Below the pieces are notes generated by a model. That model saw nothing but the letters and a program-made list of their open reading frames with translations. It made no database searches and had not been told where the DNA came from. The translations under genes were made by a program, and so were the position numbers. Positions 1-4,822 of a stretch of 5,241 bases of DNA are shown here, one piece after another. This DNA comes from F1-60-MAGs149 sp032119475 (GTDB lineage Bacteria > Actinomycetota > Thermoleophilia > Gaiellales > F1-60-MAGs149): the NCBI GenBank assembly GCA_032119475.1, contig JAUMCA010000033.1, forward strand, positions 1 to 5,241. Reading direction: 5' to 3'. Numbering within the stretch: the first letter of the stretch is position 1; the number at the start of each line of letters is the position of its first letter.

Positions 1-476
1 CGCAGGTGCTCGGGCTGCAGGCGACCCTGGTCGCCGCGGGTGCCGATTCGACGTGTGCGAGCACGCGCGCGGGGCGCCTGAGGTGCTGGGGCGCGAACGC
101 GCAGGGCCAGCTTGGCGTCGCCCCCACGGTCGTCGGCGCGTCCGCCACGCCGCGCACCGTCCCCGGGATCGACGACCTGCGCACGCCGAAGACCCGCGCG
201 GTGCGCGTCACCGGAGCGGCGACGGTCGGCGGTCGCCTCACGGTCGCGCGCCCGTCGTGGCCCTACGCGGCCAGCTACGGGTACCAGTGGCAGCGGCAGT
301 CGGCCGACGGCACCTGGGAGGACATCGACCGCGCCAAGGGCCAGTCGCTGCGCATCACGCCGTCGCTCGCCGGCGCGCTCGTCCGTGTGAGCGTGACGGG
401 GGCGAATGCGTGGACCGAGGCTGCCGTCGTGTCCCAGGCGCTCCGGTCCTCACCGGCCCGTCGCGTCGCCGGCTGA
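1..476 (+). CDS. RCC1-repeat / Ig-like domain protein, C-terminal fragment
   Basis: The reading frame is open from the left edge (codons in phase with base 3) to a TGA at 474-476, so the true start lies outside the window; the GTG at base 6 is just an internal codon. Numbering from base 6, residues about 9-37 form one RCC1-type repeat: VAAGADSTCAS, then GRLRCWGANAQGQLG, followed by TPRTVPGI, the usual lead-out of such repeats. Cys17 and Cys27 sit where secreted RCC1 repeats often carry a Cys pair, possibly a disulfide (inference). Residues about 68-137 resemble the Ig-like repeats of actinobacterial surface proteins (YQWQR, GTWEDI, SLRITPSLAGALVRVSVTG). RCC1 repeats build beta-propellers, so this is probably the last blade of an exported propeller plus a C-terminal beta-sandwich. 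The substrate or partner is unknown. No sorting motif or membrane anchor is visible at the C-terminus, which ends in a short basic tail (ARRVAG). Confidence 0.8.
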   Translation, partial: QVLGLQATLVAAGADSTCASTRAGRLRCWGANAQGQLGVAPTVVGASATPRTVPGIDDLRTPKTRAVRVTGAATVGGRLTVARPSWPYAASYGYQWQRQSADGTWEDIDRAKGQSLRITPSLAGALVRVSVTGANAWTEAAVVSQALRSSPARRVAG

Positions 477-479
477 GCC

Positions 480-510
480 GGCGCGGCGCCCGCGGGGCGG
501 ACGCCGCGCC
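480..510. terminator. GC hairpin between convergent genes, possible bidirectional terminator
   Basis: Bases 480-488 (GGCGCGGCG) and 502-510 (CGCCGCGCC) are perfect 9-bp complements around a 13-nt loop; inside the loop CCC 489-491 can pair with GGG 495-497. It fills the 40-bp gap between the stop of the RCC1-type gene and the stop of mscL, where a terminator serving both strands is expected. There is no T-tract on either side, so it would be a non-canonical terminator or an mRNA 3'-end stabiliser. Confidence 0.5.
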
Positions 511-516
511 CGCGCC

Positions 517-876
517 TCAGCGCTCGGACAGCGCGTCCCGGATCTCGCGCAGCAGCACCGTGTCCTCCGGCGTGACGTCGCCGTCCTTCGAGCGGCGGGC
601 CCGGTTGATCCCCTTCACGACGAGGAACAGGGCGATGCCGACCAGCACGAGCGTGATGAGCGTGTTGATGAACCGGCCGACGTAGATCTCCGCCTTCCCG
701 AGCGGGATGGTCAGCGTGGCGAAGTCCGGCTTGCCGAAGATCGCGGCGACGATCTGCATCAGGATGTCGTCGACCAGCGAGGTCACGACGGCGCCGAACG
801 CGGCGCCGAGGACGATCGCGATCGCGAGATCGATAGCGTTGCCGCGGATGATGAAGTCGCGGAACTCCTTGAGCAT
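517..876 (-). CDS. mscL: Large-conductance mechanosensitive channel MscL
   Basis: This 119-residue protein has the normal length and layout of MscL, the homopentameric inner-membrane channel that opens under membrane tension to release solutes during hypo-osmotic shock. The N-terminal amphipathic helix (MLKEFRDFIIRGN) runs into TM1 (about residues 14-40), a short periplasmic loop (about 44-65, compact compared with E. coli), TM2 (about 66-90), a basic RARR end at 92-95 and the C-terminal bundle helix (TPEDTVLLREIRDALSER). By alignment from memory, Leu17 and Ile21 take the hydrophobic gate positions, and Ala20 replaces E. coli Gly22, as in the mycobacterial protein. The Met-Pro at the end of TM1 in E. 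coli is Met40-Gln41 here. The ATG at 874-876 is preceded by AGGAGG (881-886), 4 nt away. It is transcribed toward the RCC1-type gene; the GFA-family gene lies 64 bp upstream on the same strand. Confidence 0.97.
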   Translation of the reverse strand: MLKEFRDFIIRGNAIDLAIAIVLGAAFGAVVTSLVDDILMQIVAAIFGKPDFATLTIPLGKAEIYVGRFINTLITLVLVGIALFLVVKGINRARRSKDGDVTPEDTVLLREIRDALSER

Positions 877-880
877 GGGC

Positions 881-886
881 CCTCCT
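881..886 (-). promoter_or_regulatory. mscL ribosome binding site
   Basis: On the minus strand this reads AGGAGG, a full anti-16S match, 4 nt before the mscL ATG. It is the strongest Shine-Dalgarno sequence directly in front of a gene in the window and contrasts with the neighbours that lack one. Confidence 0.8.
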
Positions 887-895
887 GGGTGACGG

Positions 896-925
896 TCGAT
901 CGGAGAGGCTAGCCCGTCGGATCGA
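896..925. promoter_or_regulatory. 30-bp imperfect palindrome over the mscL promoter, operator-like
   Basis: The outer arms TCGATC (896-901) and GATCGA (920-925) share their exact centre (910.5) with the inner palindrome GGCTAGCC (907-914). Counting all positions, 12 of 15 base pairs are symmetric; mismatches are 902/919, 905/916 and 906/915. The probable mscL -10 hexamer (906-911) lies at the centre, so a dimeric DNA-binding protein here would block mscL initiation. As RNA it would be a hairpin downstream of the GFA gene, so a 3'-end role for that gene is the alternative. Confidence 0.35.
906..911 (-). promoter_or_regulatory. Candidate mscL -10 box (TAGCCT)
   Basis: The minus strand reads TAGCCT, a TANNNT match. 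Transcription would start about 7 nt downstream, near base 899, leaving a leader of roughly 23 nt that contains the mscL Shine-Dalgarno. No convincing -35 element is seen 16-18 bp upstream. The position suggests mscL can be transcribed separately from the GFA gene. Confidence 0.4.
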
Positions 926-940
926 GAACACGTGTGCCCG

Positions 941-1354
941 TCAGTCGGACGTCGCGGTCCCCGCGCCGTGCGTCGGCAGCCCGTCCGGCACCTCCCAGTC
1001 CGCCCGCGCGTCCCACCAGATGTGCCCGACGCTGCGCAGCCCCGACGGCTCGTCGACGGTGCCGGCGGCGATCGCGGTGTACGTGCGGTCCGGCGCCTTC
1101 CAGAACAGGCTCGCCCCGCAGTGCCGGCAGAACGCGCGGCGGGCCCGCGTGGTGGACGCAGGGCTGTCGAACCACGTCAGCCCGTCATCGGCGACCAGCT
1201 CGAGGCGGTCGTCGTCCGCAGCCGTGTACGGCGCCGCGCCGCCGTGCGTGCGCCGGCATTCACCGCAGTGGCACGTCGTCACGTCGCGCAGCGGTCCCCG
1301 CACGCGGAAGCGCACGCGCCCGCACAGGCAGCCGCCCTCGTGCGTCTCGTCCAT
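941..1354 (-). CDS. GFA/CENP-V domain zinc-binding protein
   Basis: The 137-residue product carries the cysteine pattern of the GFA (glutathione-dependent formaldehyde-activating)/CENP-V fold: GGCLCG (Cys9, Cys11), TCHCGECR (Cys28, Cys30, Cys33) and FCRHCGAS (Cys76, Cys79). These seven cysteines normally bind two zinc ions. The C-terminal part (AAGTVDEPSG, then GHIWWDARADWEVPDGLP at about 110-127) matches the end of this family, and the length is typical, so the gene is complete. Most small bacterial members have no proven reaction; the formaldehyde-glutathione function belongs to one characterised subgroup and should not be transferred. The ATG at 1352-1354 is preceded by a TAGACT box exactly 6 nt away, suggesting a leaderless message. 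A GGGAGG (plus-strand 1369-1374) lies 14 nt upstream, rather far for a Shine-Dalgarno. It is divergent from proC across 33 bp. Confidence 0.9.
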   Translation of the reverse strand: MDETHEGGCLCGRVRFRVRGPLRDVTTCHCGECRRTHGGAAPYTAADDDRLELVADDGLTWFDSPASTTRARRAFCRHCGASLFWKAPDRTYTAIAAGTVDEPSGLRSVGHIWWDARADWEVPDGLPTHGAGTATSD

Positions 1355-1360
1355 GAGCGG

Positions 1361-1366
1361 AGTCTA
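1361..1366 (-). promoter_or_regulatory. Candidate -10 box of the GFA-family gene (TAGACT), leaderless spacing
   Basis: The minus strand reads TAGACT, then CCGCTC, then the ATG of the GFA-family gene. Six bases between the -10 hexamer and the start codon put the expected transcription start on the A of ATG. No -35 match is evident; its position would fall over the proC start. Confidence 0.45.
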
Positions 1367-1375
1367 TGCCTCCCG

Positions 1376-1381
1376 TACACT
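1376..1381 (+). promoter_or_regulatory. Candidate -10 box of proC (TACACT), leaderless spacing
   Basis: TACACT is followed by GCCGGC and the proC ATG at 1388, again 6 bases, so the predicted transcript starts at the start codon. No Shine-Dalgarno is visible in front of proC, which supports a leaderless start. No clear -35 is seen. Confidence 0.5.
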
Positions 1382-1387
1382 GCCGGC

Positions 1388-2182
1388 ATGGCTGCCGTTG
1401 GGCTGATCGGAGCAGGGCGCCTCGCGAGCGCGCTCGTGCAGGGCTGGGTCGCCGCCGACCCGGCGAACGCGGCGCGGATCATCGCGACCGACCGCGTCGA
1501 CGGCGTCGTGGAGGGTCTCGCCGCGACCTACGGCATCGGCGTGCGCGCGGCGCCGGCGGACGTCGCGCGCGAGGCGGAGCTGGTGAGCCTGCTGGTCAAG
1601 CCCCAGGACATCGCTGCGGCCGCCGGCGAGGTCGCGTCCGGTCTCGCCGCGGGCGCCTGCGTGGCGTCGGCCGCCGCGGGCGTGGAGACGAGCACCATCC
1701 GCTCCGCCCTCGGCGCCGAGGTGCCGGTGGCGCGCTTCATGCCGAACATCCCGGTCGCGGTGCGCGGTGGCGTATCCGCGGTCTGCGGAGACGCGGATGC
1801 GGTGGCGGCGCTGACCCCGTGGCTGGACGCCGTCGGGACCAGCATCGCGATGGACGAGGGGATGTTCGACGCCGCCACCGCGATCTCGGGCTCCGGGCCC
1901 GGCATGCTGGCGTACGTCGTGGAGGCCCTGGCCGACGCGGCTCGCGCGGTCGGATTCCCCGACGCCGACGCGGAGCGCCTGGCGGTGGCGACGTTCGAGG
2001 GCACCGGCCGGTACCTCGTCGAGACGGGGGAGAGCGCGACGGCCCTGCGGGAGCGGGTCACCTCGCCGGGCGGCACCACCGCCGCCGGCATCGCCGCCCT
2101 CGAGGCGGGCGGCCTGTCCGAGGCCCTGCGGGCGGCGGCGGTCGCCGCGCGCGATCGCGGCCGGGAGCTGCGGGGCGCCTGA
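1388..2182 (+). CDS. proC: Pyrroline-5-carboxylate reductase
   Basis: The 264-residue product is a cytoplasmic NAD(P)H-dependent reductase that turns 1-pyrroline-5-carboxylate into L-proline, the last step of proline synthesis. The N-terminal Rossmann fold starts at once (VGLIGAGRLASAL, glycine motif at residues 8-10), with KPQ at 71-73 and RFMPNIPVAVRGG at 116-128; the usual Thr of MPNTP is Ile here. The C-terminal helical dimer domain carries ISGSGPGMLAYVVEAL (166-181) and RERVTSPGGTTAAGI (221-235), the family signature. The frame is open far upstream, but the ATG at 1388 is chosen because the Rossmann strand begins two codons later and the -10 box fits it. The stop overlaps the start of the YggT gene by one base (TGATG), so the two are probably co-translated. 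Length and motifs are complete. Confidence 0.97.
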   Translation: MAAVGLIGAGRLASALVQGWVAADPANAARIIATDRVDGVVEGLAATYGIGVRAAPADVAREAELVSLLVKPQDIAAAAGEVASGLAAGACVASAAAGVETSTIRSALGAEVPVARFMPNIPVAVRGGVSAVCGDADAVAALTPWLDAVGTSIAMDEGMFDAATAISGSGPGMLAYVVEALADAARAVGFPDADAERLAVATFEGTGRYLVETGESATALRERVTSPGGTTAAGIAALEAGGLSEALRAAAVAARDRGRELRGA

Positions 2183-2457
2183 TGGACATCCGCGACGCCC
2201 TCGCCACGTTCGTCGGGTCCGCCACGATCGTCTACACGATCATGATCCTCGTGTACGCGCTGCAGAGCTTCGTCCCCCTCGGCTACTCGACACCCGTGAT
2301 GGTGGTGCGCCGGTTCCTCGACGACACCGTCGCGCCGTACCTGATGGTCTTCCGGCGCTTCATCCGGCCGATCGGGCCGCTCGACCTGTCCGCGATGGTC
2401 GGCCTGTTCGTGCTCTGGATCGGGAGCGGGATCATCCAGGGCCTGATCCGCGGCTGA
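2182..2457 (+). CDS. YggT/YlmG family membrane protein
   Basis: This 91-residue protein has two predicted membrane helices (about residues 9-30 and 70-88). The YggT signature lies between them: VAPYLMVFRRFIRPIGPLDL (50-69), where the FRR-x-I-x-P-x-G-x-x-DLS pattern is characteristic. Relatives are YlmG of Gram-positives, encoded near divIVA and sepF, and chloroplast/cyanobacterial YlmG, linked to nucleoid or thylakoid organisation; the molecular activity is unknown. The ATG shares its A with the proC stop, and GGGG at 2172-2175 may help initiation, so translation is likely coupled. Position between proC and divIVA combines two known contexts: yggS-proC-yggT of proteobacteria and ylmG-divIVA of Gram-positives. 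I infer a role at the membrane near division or growth sites, from context only. Confidence 0.9.
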   Translation: MDIRDALATFVGSATIVYTIMILVYALQSFVPLGYSTPVMVVRRFLDDTVAPYLMVFRRFIRPIGPLDLSAMVGLFVLWIGSGIIQGLIRG

Positions 2458-2463
2458 CGCGGG

Positions 2464-2502
2464 GGAGGAGACGCGCGCTGCGCGTCGTAGGGGCAGGGTG
2501 CG
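2464..2502 (+). promoter_or_regulatory. yggT-divIVA gap: displaced Shine-Dalgarno, hairpin, weak RBS
   Basis: A strong GGAGGAG (2464-2470) is followed by a perfect 7-bp hairpin with a 3-nt loop (GACGCGC 2470-2476, GCGCGTC 2480-2486). After it come an in-frame TAG (2488-2490) and a weak AGGG (2495-2498), 4 nt before the divIVA ATG. The in-frame stop excludes a longer divIVA. The hairpin could act as a partial terminator, a processing site, or bring GGAGGAG nearer to the start. It has no T-tract and I see no -10 box for divIVA here, so divIVA is probably read from the proC promoter. Confidence 0.4.
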
Positions 2503-3006
2503 ATGGCCATCACCCCGCAGGAACTCCGTCACACGCCCCTCCGACGCTCGCTGTTCGGTTACCGCCGCGCCGACGTCGACGACATGGTCGAGGGCCTCGC
2601 CGTGGCCTACCAGGACGTCTGGCAGGACCGCGTCGACCTGCACGAGCGCGTCGAGGAGCTCGAGGCGGAGCTGAAGCGGCATCGGGAGATGGAGGATCTG
2701 CTCCGCCGCACGCTCGTGTCCGCCGAGAAGCACGCGGCGGACCAGAAGGAGGCCGCCCGGCAGGAGGCGCAGCAGATCGTGCGCGCCGCCGAGCAGGAGG
2801 CCCGCGAGGTGCTCGGCGAGGCGCATCACGCGCGGGCCGCGATCTGGCGGGACATGCAGCAGCTCGAGCAGCGGATCCGGGAGCAGCGTGCCCGCTACCG
2901 CACGTTCCTCGCCACCGCGGAGGCCGTGCTCGACGAGGCGGCCGCCGACGAGGACGAGCGCACCGAGGAGCGCGAGCCCCTCGGCGACGCCATCACGCTG
3001 CACTGA
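2503..3006 (+). CDS. divIVA: DivIVA-domain coiled-coil protein
   Basis: The 167-residue protein starts with the DivIVA membrane-targeting segment (AITPQELRHTPLRRSLFGYRRADVDDMVEGL) and continues as coiled coil to about residue 145, in two blocks (about 35-72 and 75-140) rich in Glu, Arg, Gln and Ala. It ends in an acidic tail. DivIVA proteins gather at negatively curved membrane and scaffold polar growth, division-site or chromosome-anchoring partners; in actinobacteria the homologue Wag31 organises tip growth. Aligned without gaps to Bacillus DivIVA from memory, the Phe17-Arg18 membrane tip is Leu17-Phe18 here, with Arg14-Arg15 just before it. The mycobacterial insert in this loop is absent. 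It follows the YggT gene by 45 bp and is closed by a strong hairpin. Whether it is the main polar scaffold or a secondary DivIVA-domain paralogue cannot be told from this window. Confidence 0.9.
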   Translation: MAITPQELRHTPLRRSLFGYRRADVDDMVEGLAVAYQDVWQDRVDLHERVEELEAELKRHREMEDLLRRTLVSAEKHAADQKEAARQEAQQIVRAAEQEAREVLGEAHHARAAIWRDMQQLEQRIREQRARYRTFLATAEAVLDEAAADEDERTEEREPLGDAITLH

Positions 3007-3020
3007 GCGCCGCGCGCTGA

Positions 3021-3044
3021 AGCCGGGCTCCGGCGGAGCCGGCT
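3021..3044 (+). terminator. Strong hairpin after divIVA, abutting the next promoter
   Basis: AGCCG(G)GCTCC at 3021-3031 pairs with GGAGCCGGCT at 3035-3044: ten base pairs with a single bulged G and a GGC triloop. It lies 14 nt after the divIVA stop and lacks a T-run. The last stem base, T3044, is also the first base of the TACCGT box of the downstream gene. The likely role is to end or stabilise the proC-yggT-divIVA transcript. Confidence 0.55.
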
Positions 3045-3049
3045 ACCGT
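3044..3049 (+). promoter_or_regulatory. Candidate -10 box of the DksA/TraR-like gene (TACCGT), leaderless spacing
   Basis: TACCGT is followed by TCGGGC and the ATG at 3056, the same 6-base spacing as for proC and the GFA gene. The only Shine-Dalgarno-like GGAG (3035-3038) lies 17 nt away inside a hairpin stem, so a leaderless start is the simplest reading. No clear -35 is visible. Confidence 0.5.
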
Positions 3050-3055
3050 TCGGGC

Positions 3056-3394
3056 ATGGACACCGACGCGGCCAGGGACATCCTCACCGGCGAGCGCGAG
3101 CGCATCGTCAGCGATCTCGCCCAGCTGCGCGAAGGGCGCGGCGGCGACGGCTCCGCTCGCCTCGATCAGGGGCCCGACGATGCGGTCGCGACCTACGCGC
3201 ACGAGCTGGACGAGGGCCTGGAGGTGGAGCTGCAGGGCTCGCTCGACGAGGTGGACGCAGCGCTGGCGCGCATCGGGGACGGCAGCTACGGGACCTGCGT
3301 CGACTGCGGCCAGCCGATCGCGGAGTCCCGCCTGGCGGCGGTGCCGTCCGCGGCGCGCTGCATCGACTGCCAGCGCGCGCGGGAGCACCGCTGA
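3056..3394 (+). CDS. DksA/TraR-type zinc-finger protein
   Basis: The 112-residue protein has an N-terminal helical region (about residues 3-26), a flexible Gly/Asp-rich middle, a second helix (about 50-74, ELQGSLDEVDAALARI) and a C-terminal four-cysteine zinc finger: YGTCVDCGQPI (Cys81, Cys84) and RCIDC (Cys102, Cys105), with 17 residues between the pairs as in DksA/TraR proteins. GDGSYGTCVDCGQPI is the family hallmark. DksA enters the RNA polymerase secondary channel and, with ppGpp, alters rRNA and stress transcription. The short Gram-positive relatives, such as Bacillus YlyA and YteA, are less well understood, so polymerase binding here is inference. It probably opens an operon with lspA, which starts one base after its stop; in Bacillus, ylyA likewise directly precedes lspA. 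Confidence 0.9.
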   Translation: MDTDAARDILTGERERIVSDLAQLREGRGGDGSARLDQGPDDAVATYAHELDEGLEVELQGSLDEVDAALARIGDGSYGTCVDCGQPIAESRLAAVPSAARCIDCQRAREHR

Positions 3395-3395
3395 C

Positions 3396-3905
3396 GTGGC
3401 GGACGCGCCGACCAGCGGGCTCGAGCGCCAGCCGCGGACGCCGGCCGATGCGCTGCAGTGGACCAGCTTCGCCGTGATCGCGGTCGTCACGATCGTGGCG
3501 GACCAGATGACGAAGATCATCGCGCGCCGGTCGTTCAGCTTCGACGACCCGATCCAGATCCTGCCGTTCTTCCAGTTCACGAACACGCGCAACACGGGCA
3601 TCGCGTTCGGGCAGTTCCAGGACAACCAGGTGATCGTGATCGCGCTCGCCACGGTCGCGGTCGGCTGGATGCTCATCTACTTCGGACGCTCCGGCGGGCG
3701 CCATCCGCTGCTGCCGGTCGCGATCGGCCTCCTGTTCGGTGGTGCCGTGTCGAACCTGTTCGACCGCGTCGCCTTCGGCTACGTGACCGACTTCCTGCAC
3801 ATCTCGCGGTTCCCGGTCTTCAACCTGGCCGACGTGGCGATCACGGCGGGCGTCATCCTGCTCCTGATCACGCTGCTGCGCGGCGAGCGCAGCGCGACCG
3901 GATGA
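3396..3905 (+). CDS. lspA: Lipoprotein signal peptidase (signal peptidase II)
   Basis: The 169-residue polytopic membrane enzyme cuts the signal peptide of prolipoproteins after lipid has been attached to the conserved cysteine. All conserved blocks are present: VADQMTK (Asp36, Lys40), NTRNTGIAFG (63-72), GGAVSNLFDRVAFGYVTDF (115-133) and VFNLADVAIT (141-150). The catalytic aspartate pair is Asp123 and Asp146. The usual Gly before Asn in GGAxGN is Ser here, while Asn120 is kept. Four membrane helices are expected, at about 24-42, 78-97, 105-122 and 144-161. GTG at 3396-3398 is chosen because GGGAG (3381-3385) sits 10 nt before it and the next in-frame start (GTG 3474) would cut into helix 1. 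The result is a cytoplasmic tail of about 22 residues. It ends in a 4-base ATGA overlap with the rluD-like gene. Confidence 0.97.
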   Translation: MADAPTSGLERQPRTPADALQWTSFAVIAVVTIVADQMTKIIARRSFSFDDPIQILPFFQFTNTRNTGIAFGQFQDNQVIVIALATVAVGWMLIYFGRSGGRHPLLPVAIGLLFGGAVSNLFDRVAFGYVTDFLHISRFPVFNLADVAITAGVILLLITLLRGERSATG

Positions 3906-4813
3906 TCGAGATCCTGGTCGAGGCCGACCAGGCCGGGACGCGGCTCGACCGACTCGTGCACGAGGCGGTCGACGGCATGTCCAGGGCCGAGGCGCAGCGG
4001 CTCGTCGACGAGGGGCGCGTGCTGGTCGACGGCGCCGTGCGGTCGCGCGCCACGCGCGTCGCGCGCGGCATGACGGTGACGATCGACCGGCCGATCGCCG
4101 AGCCGGTCGTGCAGGCGGTCCCGTCGGACCTGGAGCCGGTCGTGGTGCACGAGGACGCGCACCTCGTGGTCGTCGACAAGCCCGTCGGCCTCGTCACCCA
4201 CTCCGCGCCGGGTGCGCGCGGGGCGTCGCTCGCCGGGATCCTCGCCGAGCGCGGGCTGGCCGGGGGCGGGGAGGACGACCGACCGGGCATCGTCCACCGC
4301 CTCGATCGCGAGACCTCCGGCCTCCTCGTCGTGGCCCGCGATGCCGCCACGTTGGCCGGCCTGCAGCGGCAGATGAAGCGGCGCCAGATCGAGCGGGAGT
4401 ATCTCGCCCTCGTCCACGGCCGTCCGCCGTCGCTCGCCGGCCGCATCGAGGCGCCGATCGGCCGTGACCCGCAGAACCGCACGAAGCGCGCGATCGACGG
4501 CATCGGCGCGCGCAGCGCCACCACCCACTTCGAGATCCTCGAGGCCCTGCCGGAGCACACGCTGCTCGCCGTGCGCCTCGAGACGGGGCGCACGCACCAG
4601 ATCCGCGTGCACTTCGCCGCCATCGGGCATCCCGTCGTCGGGGATCCGACCTACGGCTCGGCGAACGCCGATCCGCTGGGCATGCACCACCAGGCGCTGC
4701 ACGCCCACCGCATCGCCTTCGACCACCCGATCACCGGCGAGCGGATCGACGTGGAGACAGCGCCTCCGCCCGAGATGGCGGCGGCGATCGCACGCGCCCG
4801 CGCGCTCCGCTGA
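3902..4813 (+). CDS. RluA/RluD-family 23S rRNA pseudouridine synthase
   Basis: The 303-residue protein has the two-part structure of RluC/RluD enzymes: an N-terminal S4 RNA-binding domain (about residues 12-62, TRLDRLVHEA through ARGMTVTI) and a catalytic domain from about 76. The catalytic motif is GIVHRLDRETSGLLVVA, with nucleophilic Asp135; EREYLALVHG (164-173) and RLETGRTHQIRVHFAAIGHP (225-244) are the other family blocks. Such enzymes convert uridines in rRNA to pseudouridine; E. coli RluD modifies helix 69 of 23S rRNA, but the target here cannot be read from sequence. It overlaps lspA by ATGA, so translation is probably coupled. The lspA-rluD pairing matches lspA-ylyB in Bacillus. The gene is intact and of normal length. 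Confidence 0.95.
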   Translation: MIEILVEADQAGTRLDRLVHEAVDGMSRAEAQRLVDEGRVLVDGAVRSRATRVARGMTVTIDRPIAEPVVQAVPSDLEPVVVHEDAHLVVVDKPVGLVTHSAPGARGASLAGILAERGLAGGGEDDRPGIVHRLDRETSGLLVVARDAATLAGLQRQMKRRQIEREYLALVHGRPPSLAGRIEAPIGRDPQNRTKRAIDGIGARSATTHFEILEALPEHTLLAVRLETGRTHQIRVHFAAIGHPVVGDPTYGSANADPLGMHHQALHAHRIAFDHPITGERIDVETAPPPEMAAAIARARALR

Positions 4814-4822
4814 AACACGCCG

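Noticed and set aside
406..912. Plus-strand open frame opposite mscL
   Set aside because: It is the complement of a certain mscL gene and shows no domain or RBS.
928..935. ACACGTGT palindrome between the GFA gene and mscL
   Set aside because: A lone 8-bp palindrome in GC-rich DNA with no repeat nearby; the 30-bp dyad next to it has better support.
932..1387. Upstream in-frame extension of proC
   Set aside because: The extension is Arg/Pro-rich, antisense to the GFA-type gene, and precedes a complete Rossmann N-terminus with its own -10 box at the ATG.
1528..3003. 491-codon open frame on the minus strand opposite proC, yggT and divIVA
   Set aside because: It is antisense to three well-supported genes, is rich in Arg/Ala/Pro/Ser as expected of GC-rich shadow frames, and shows no recognisable domain.
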